This document shows, in pieces, positions 52,640 to 54,011 of a stretch of DNA of 54,011 nucleotides; position 1 is the first letter of the stretch; every line of letters starts with the position of its first letter. The DNA comes from Pseudomonadota bacterium (GTDB lineage: Bacteria; Pseudomonadota; Gammaproteobacteria; Burkholderiales; Gallionellaceae). The notes beneath the pieces were generated by a model that was given only the letters and a program-made list of their open reading frames with translations, was not told the DNA's origin and did no database searches. The stretch lies in NCBI GenBank assembly GCA_021782995.1, contig JAJXUI010000017.1:1-54011 (forward strand), read 5' to 3'. The translations under genes and the position numbers were made by a program.

Positions 52640-52901
52640 GAGAAGCTGAATTGTTTAAGGCTTGATCTTAGAGTTAATGCCAGATAAGTGAATCAGGCGA
52701 TACATGCGAAATGGCGGCTTACGGGAAATCCAATTCGGGCTGCATTGGACTGTTCCGTTGACATATCTGTCATAAAGGATATTTGAAATCTGCAATACAA
52801 CGTGTGTATTTCTCACCAACAATTTGAATTGCTTAAATTATTTTGAGGAATAGCAACCTTCATGTAATCCATGTGGTGACAAGTTCTCATTCCTTCGCAT
52901 T

Positions 52902-53777
52902 TCATTCTGCTTTGCCAAATGCCGGATTGCTGTTGATCAGCCAGATTCCTGCCACCACAAAGAGCGCACCGAGCGCAGCATTCGGCCCAATGGGCTGGTC
53001 GCGCAGCAACCAGCCGAACAGTACACCGAACACCGGTGCCATAAACAAGTAAGCGCTGGCGTGCGCAGGATCAGCATGGTGCAGCACATAGAACCATGCA
53101 CCGAATTGGACGATGGAAGCCATCACTACCAGCCATATGAGTATTAGCACTGAGTGCGCAGTAACGTGAAATACCGGGCCTTCCAGTGCTATTCCGAGCA
53201 ATACCAGGCAAGCACCGCCGATTAGCATCTGGTAGGCCGTCATCACCCATGGATCATAATCCCGTCCCCATTTCTTGAGCAGCAAGGTTGCGCATGCCCA
53301 ACACACTGCACTCGCCAGTCCCCATGCCATGCCGCTGCGAAGGTGCACGGCCGTTCCTATCGCAATGGCCACGCCGCACAAGCCGAGTACCGCTCCCAGC
53401 CATTGCCCGGGACGATAGTGCAGCCCCATGAACGCAGAACCAAGCACCACTACCAGCACCGGATTGGTAAAGGTAAGTATTGCGCTTTCACCCGCAGTGA
53501 TAGTGGTCAGGCTAATGAAGATCGCACCCATTACGCCAGTGGTCTGTAATAGACCTATCAGTACTACTCGGGCCCATTGATGCATGCCTTGTGGCTGCTT
53601 GCGCTGTAATACGAAGGGTGTCAACAGGAGGCCCGCAATCCCAAAGCGCAGCCCTGCCAGGAATAATGGCGAAGCATCGGATAGCCCCATCTGGCTGATA
53701 GCAAATGACGACCCCATCAGGCTTGTTGCAAGCAACATAAGCAAGGCGATTTTTAAGCTTCCAATGGCAGATGACAT
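52902..53777 (-). CDS. EamA-family (DMT) transporter
   Basis: A protein of 291 residues with ten membrane helices in two EamA halves (SLMGSSFAISQMG ... PVLVVVLGSAFMGLHY; WGLASAVCWACATLLLKK ... FMAPVFGVLFGWLLRDQPIG). Such proteins export metabolites or amino acids; the substrate is unknown. ATG 53777 is preferred to a TTG two codons upstream, though no good ribosome site is seen for either. It stands alone with 262 bp to the LysR gene, in which I see nothing. Confidence 0.85.
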   Translation of the reverse strand: MSSAIGSLKIALLMLLATSLMGSSFAISQMGLSDASPLFLAGLRFGIAGLLLTPFVLQRKQPQGMHQWARVVLIGLLQTTGVMGAIFISLTTITAGESAILTFTNPVLVVVLGSAFMGLHYRPGQWLGAVLGLCGVAIAIGTAVHLRSGMAWGLASAVCWACATLLLKKWGRDYDPWVMTAYQMLIGGACLVLLGIALEGPVFHVTAHSVLILIWLVVMASIVQFGAWFYVLHHADPAHASAYLFMAPVFGVLFGWLLRDQPIGPNAALGALFVVAGIWLINSNPAFGKAE

Positions 53778-53921
53778 AGTCAATATATCAATTTATTAGC
53801 AAATGTCCGATATTCTAAAATTCAATTGCTGGCGCAATCAGAGGTAGCGTGCACTTTAAGGCCATTAGTTGCGAATTCATATAAGGCGGATTCTAGTTTG
53901 AAGTGCAATTTTGAGTAATGT

Positions 53922-53965
53922 AGGTCAGGATGGTGGGATGCGGTAGCATCCGGGCTTTTTGACCT
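53922..53965. repeat. Nested palindromic repeat near the right edge
   Basis: Outer arms AGGTCA (53922-53927) and TGACCT (53960-53965) enclose GGATGC (53936-53941) and GCATCC (53946-53951) with a T5 run between. It resembles the GTAGGTC-type palindromes scattered in proteobacteria. The rest of 53784-54011 holds nothing I can identify. Confidence 0.4.
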
Positions 53966-54011
53966 GCCAGTCGAAATTGCAAAGATGAACTACACACACC
54001 TCACCCGAGAA

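Overview
The window reads as chromosomal DNA of a betaproteobacterium, most likely an autotrophic member of the Nitrosomonadales (Gallionellaceae-like). This is inferred from gene order and protein character; no search was run. The long run ndk-rlmN-pilW-rodZ-ispG-hisS-yfgM-bamB-der-hfq-hflX-hflK-hflC-hisZ-purA, then rnr-rlmB, is the usual betaproteobacterial order. A DAB-type inorganic carbon accumulation operon at the left edge suggests growth on CO2.

Layout: 1-3976 holds the end of dabB, dabA and a DUF6671-like gene. 4039-8652 holds pepN, an alpha/beta hydrolase and a membrane protein, separated by dispersed repeats. 9036-12641 is an AT-rich two-gene insert: an AAA+ ATPase and a subtilisin-like protease resembling the IetA/IetS plasmid-stability and antiphage pair. 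The ATPase ends in a helix-turn-helix, and a perfect palindrome overlaps the likely promoter. 12854-20463 is a lipid and envelope block: a long class III aminotransferase, a phosphatidylserine decarboxylase, a GT4 glycosyltransferase, an LplT-like transporter, UDP-glucose dehydrogenase and a membrane protein. A strong Pho-box match lies upstream of ugd, so the block may be a phosphate-controlled lipid-remodelling locus. 20746-28804 carries a CYTH-CHAD triphosphatase, lolD-lolC, a HIT-like phosphorylase, an unknown conserved protein, accA and tilS. 28863-31748 is a TRAP dicarboxylate transporter with a hairpin between the binding-protein and membrane genes. 31917-50666 is the housekeeping run, with a tRNA-Leu(CAG) antisense between purA and rnr. 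50709-53783 holds a metallo-beta-lactamase-fold lipoprotein divergent from a LysR regulator, then an EamA-type exporter.

Working together: dabB/dabA power bicarbonate accumulation. Ugd could supply UDP-glucuronate to the GT4 enzyme while the decarboxylase and LplT act on phospholipids. hflX, hflK and hflC surround membrane-protease control, and pilW, rodZ, bamB and lolCD serve the envelope. The two strongest leads are the IetAS-like insert with apparent self-regulation and the Pho-box-linked lipid locus. No CRISPR array, complete insertion sequence, integrase or rRNA gene was seen.
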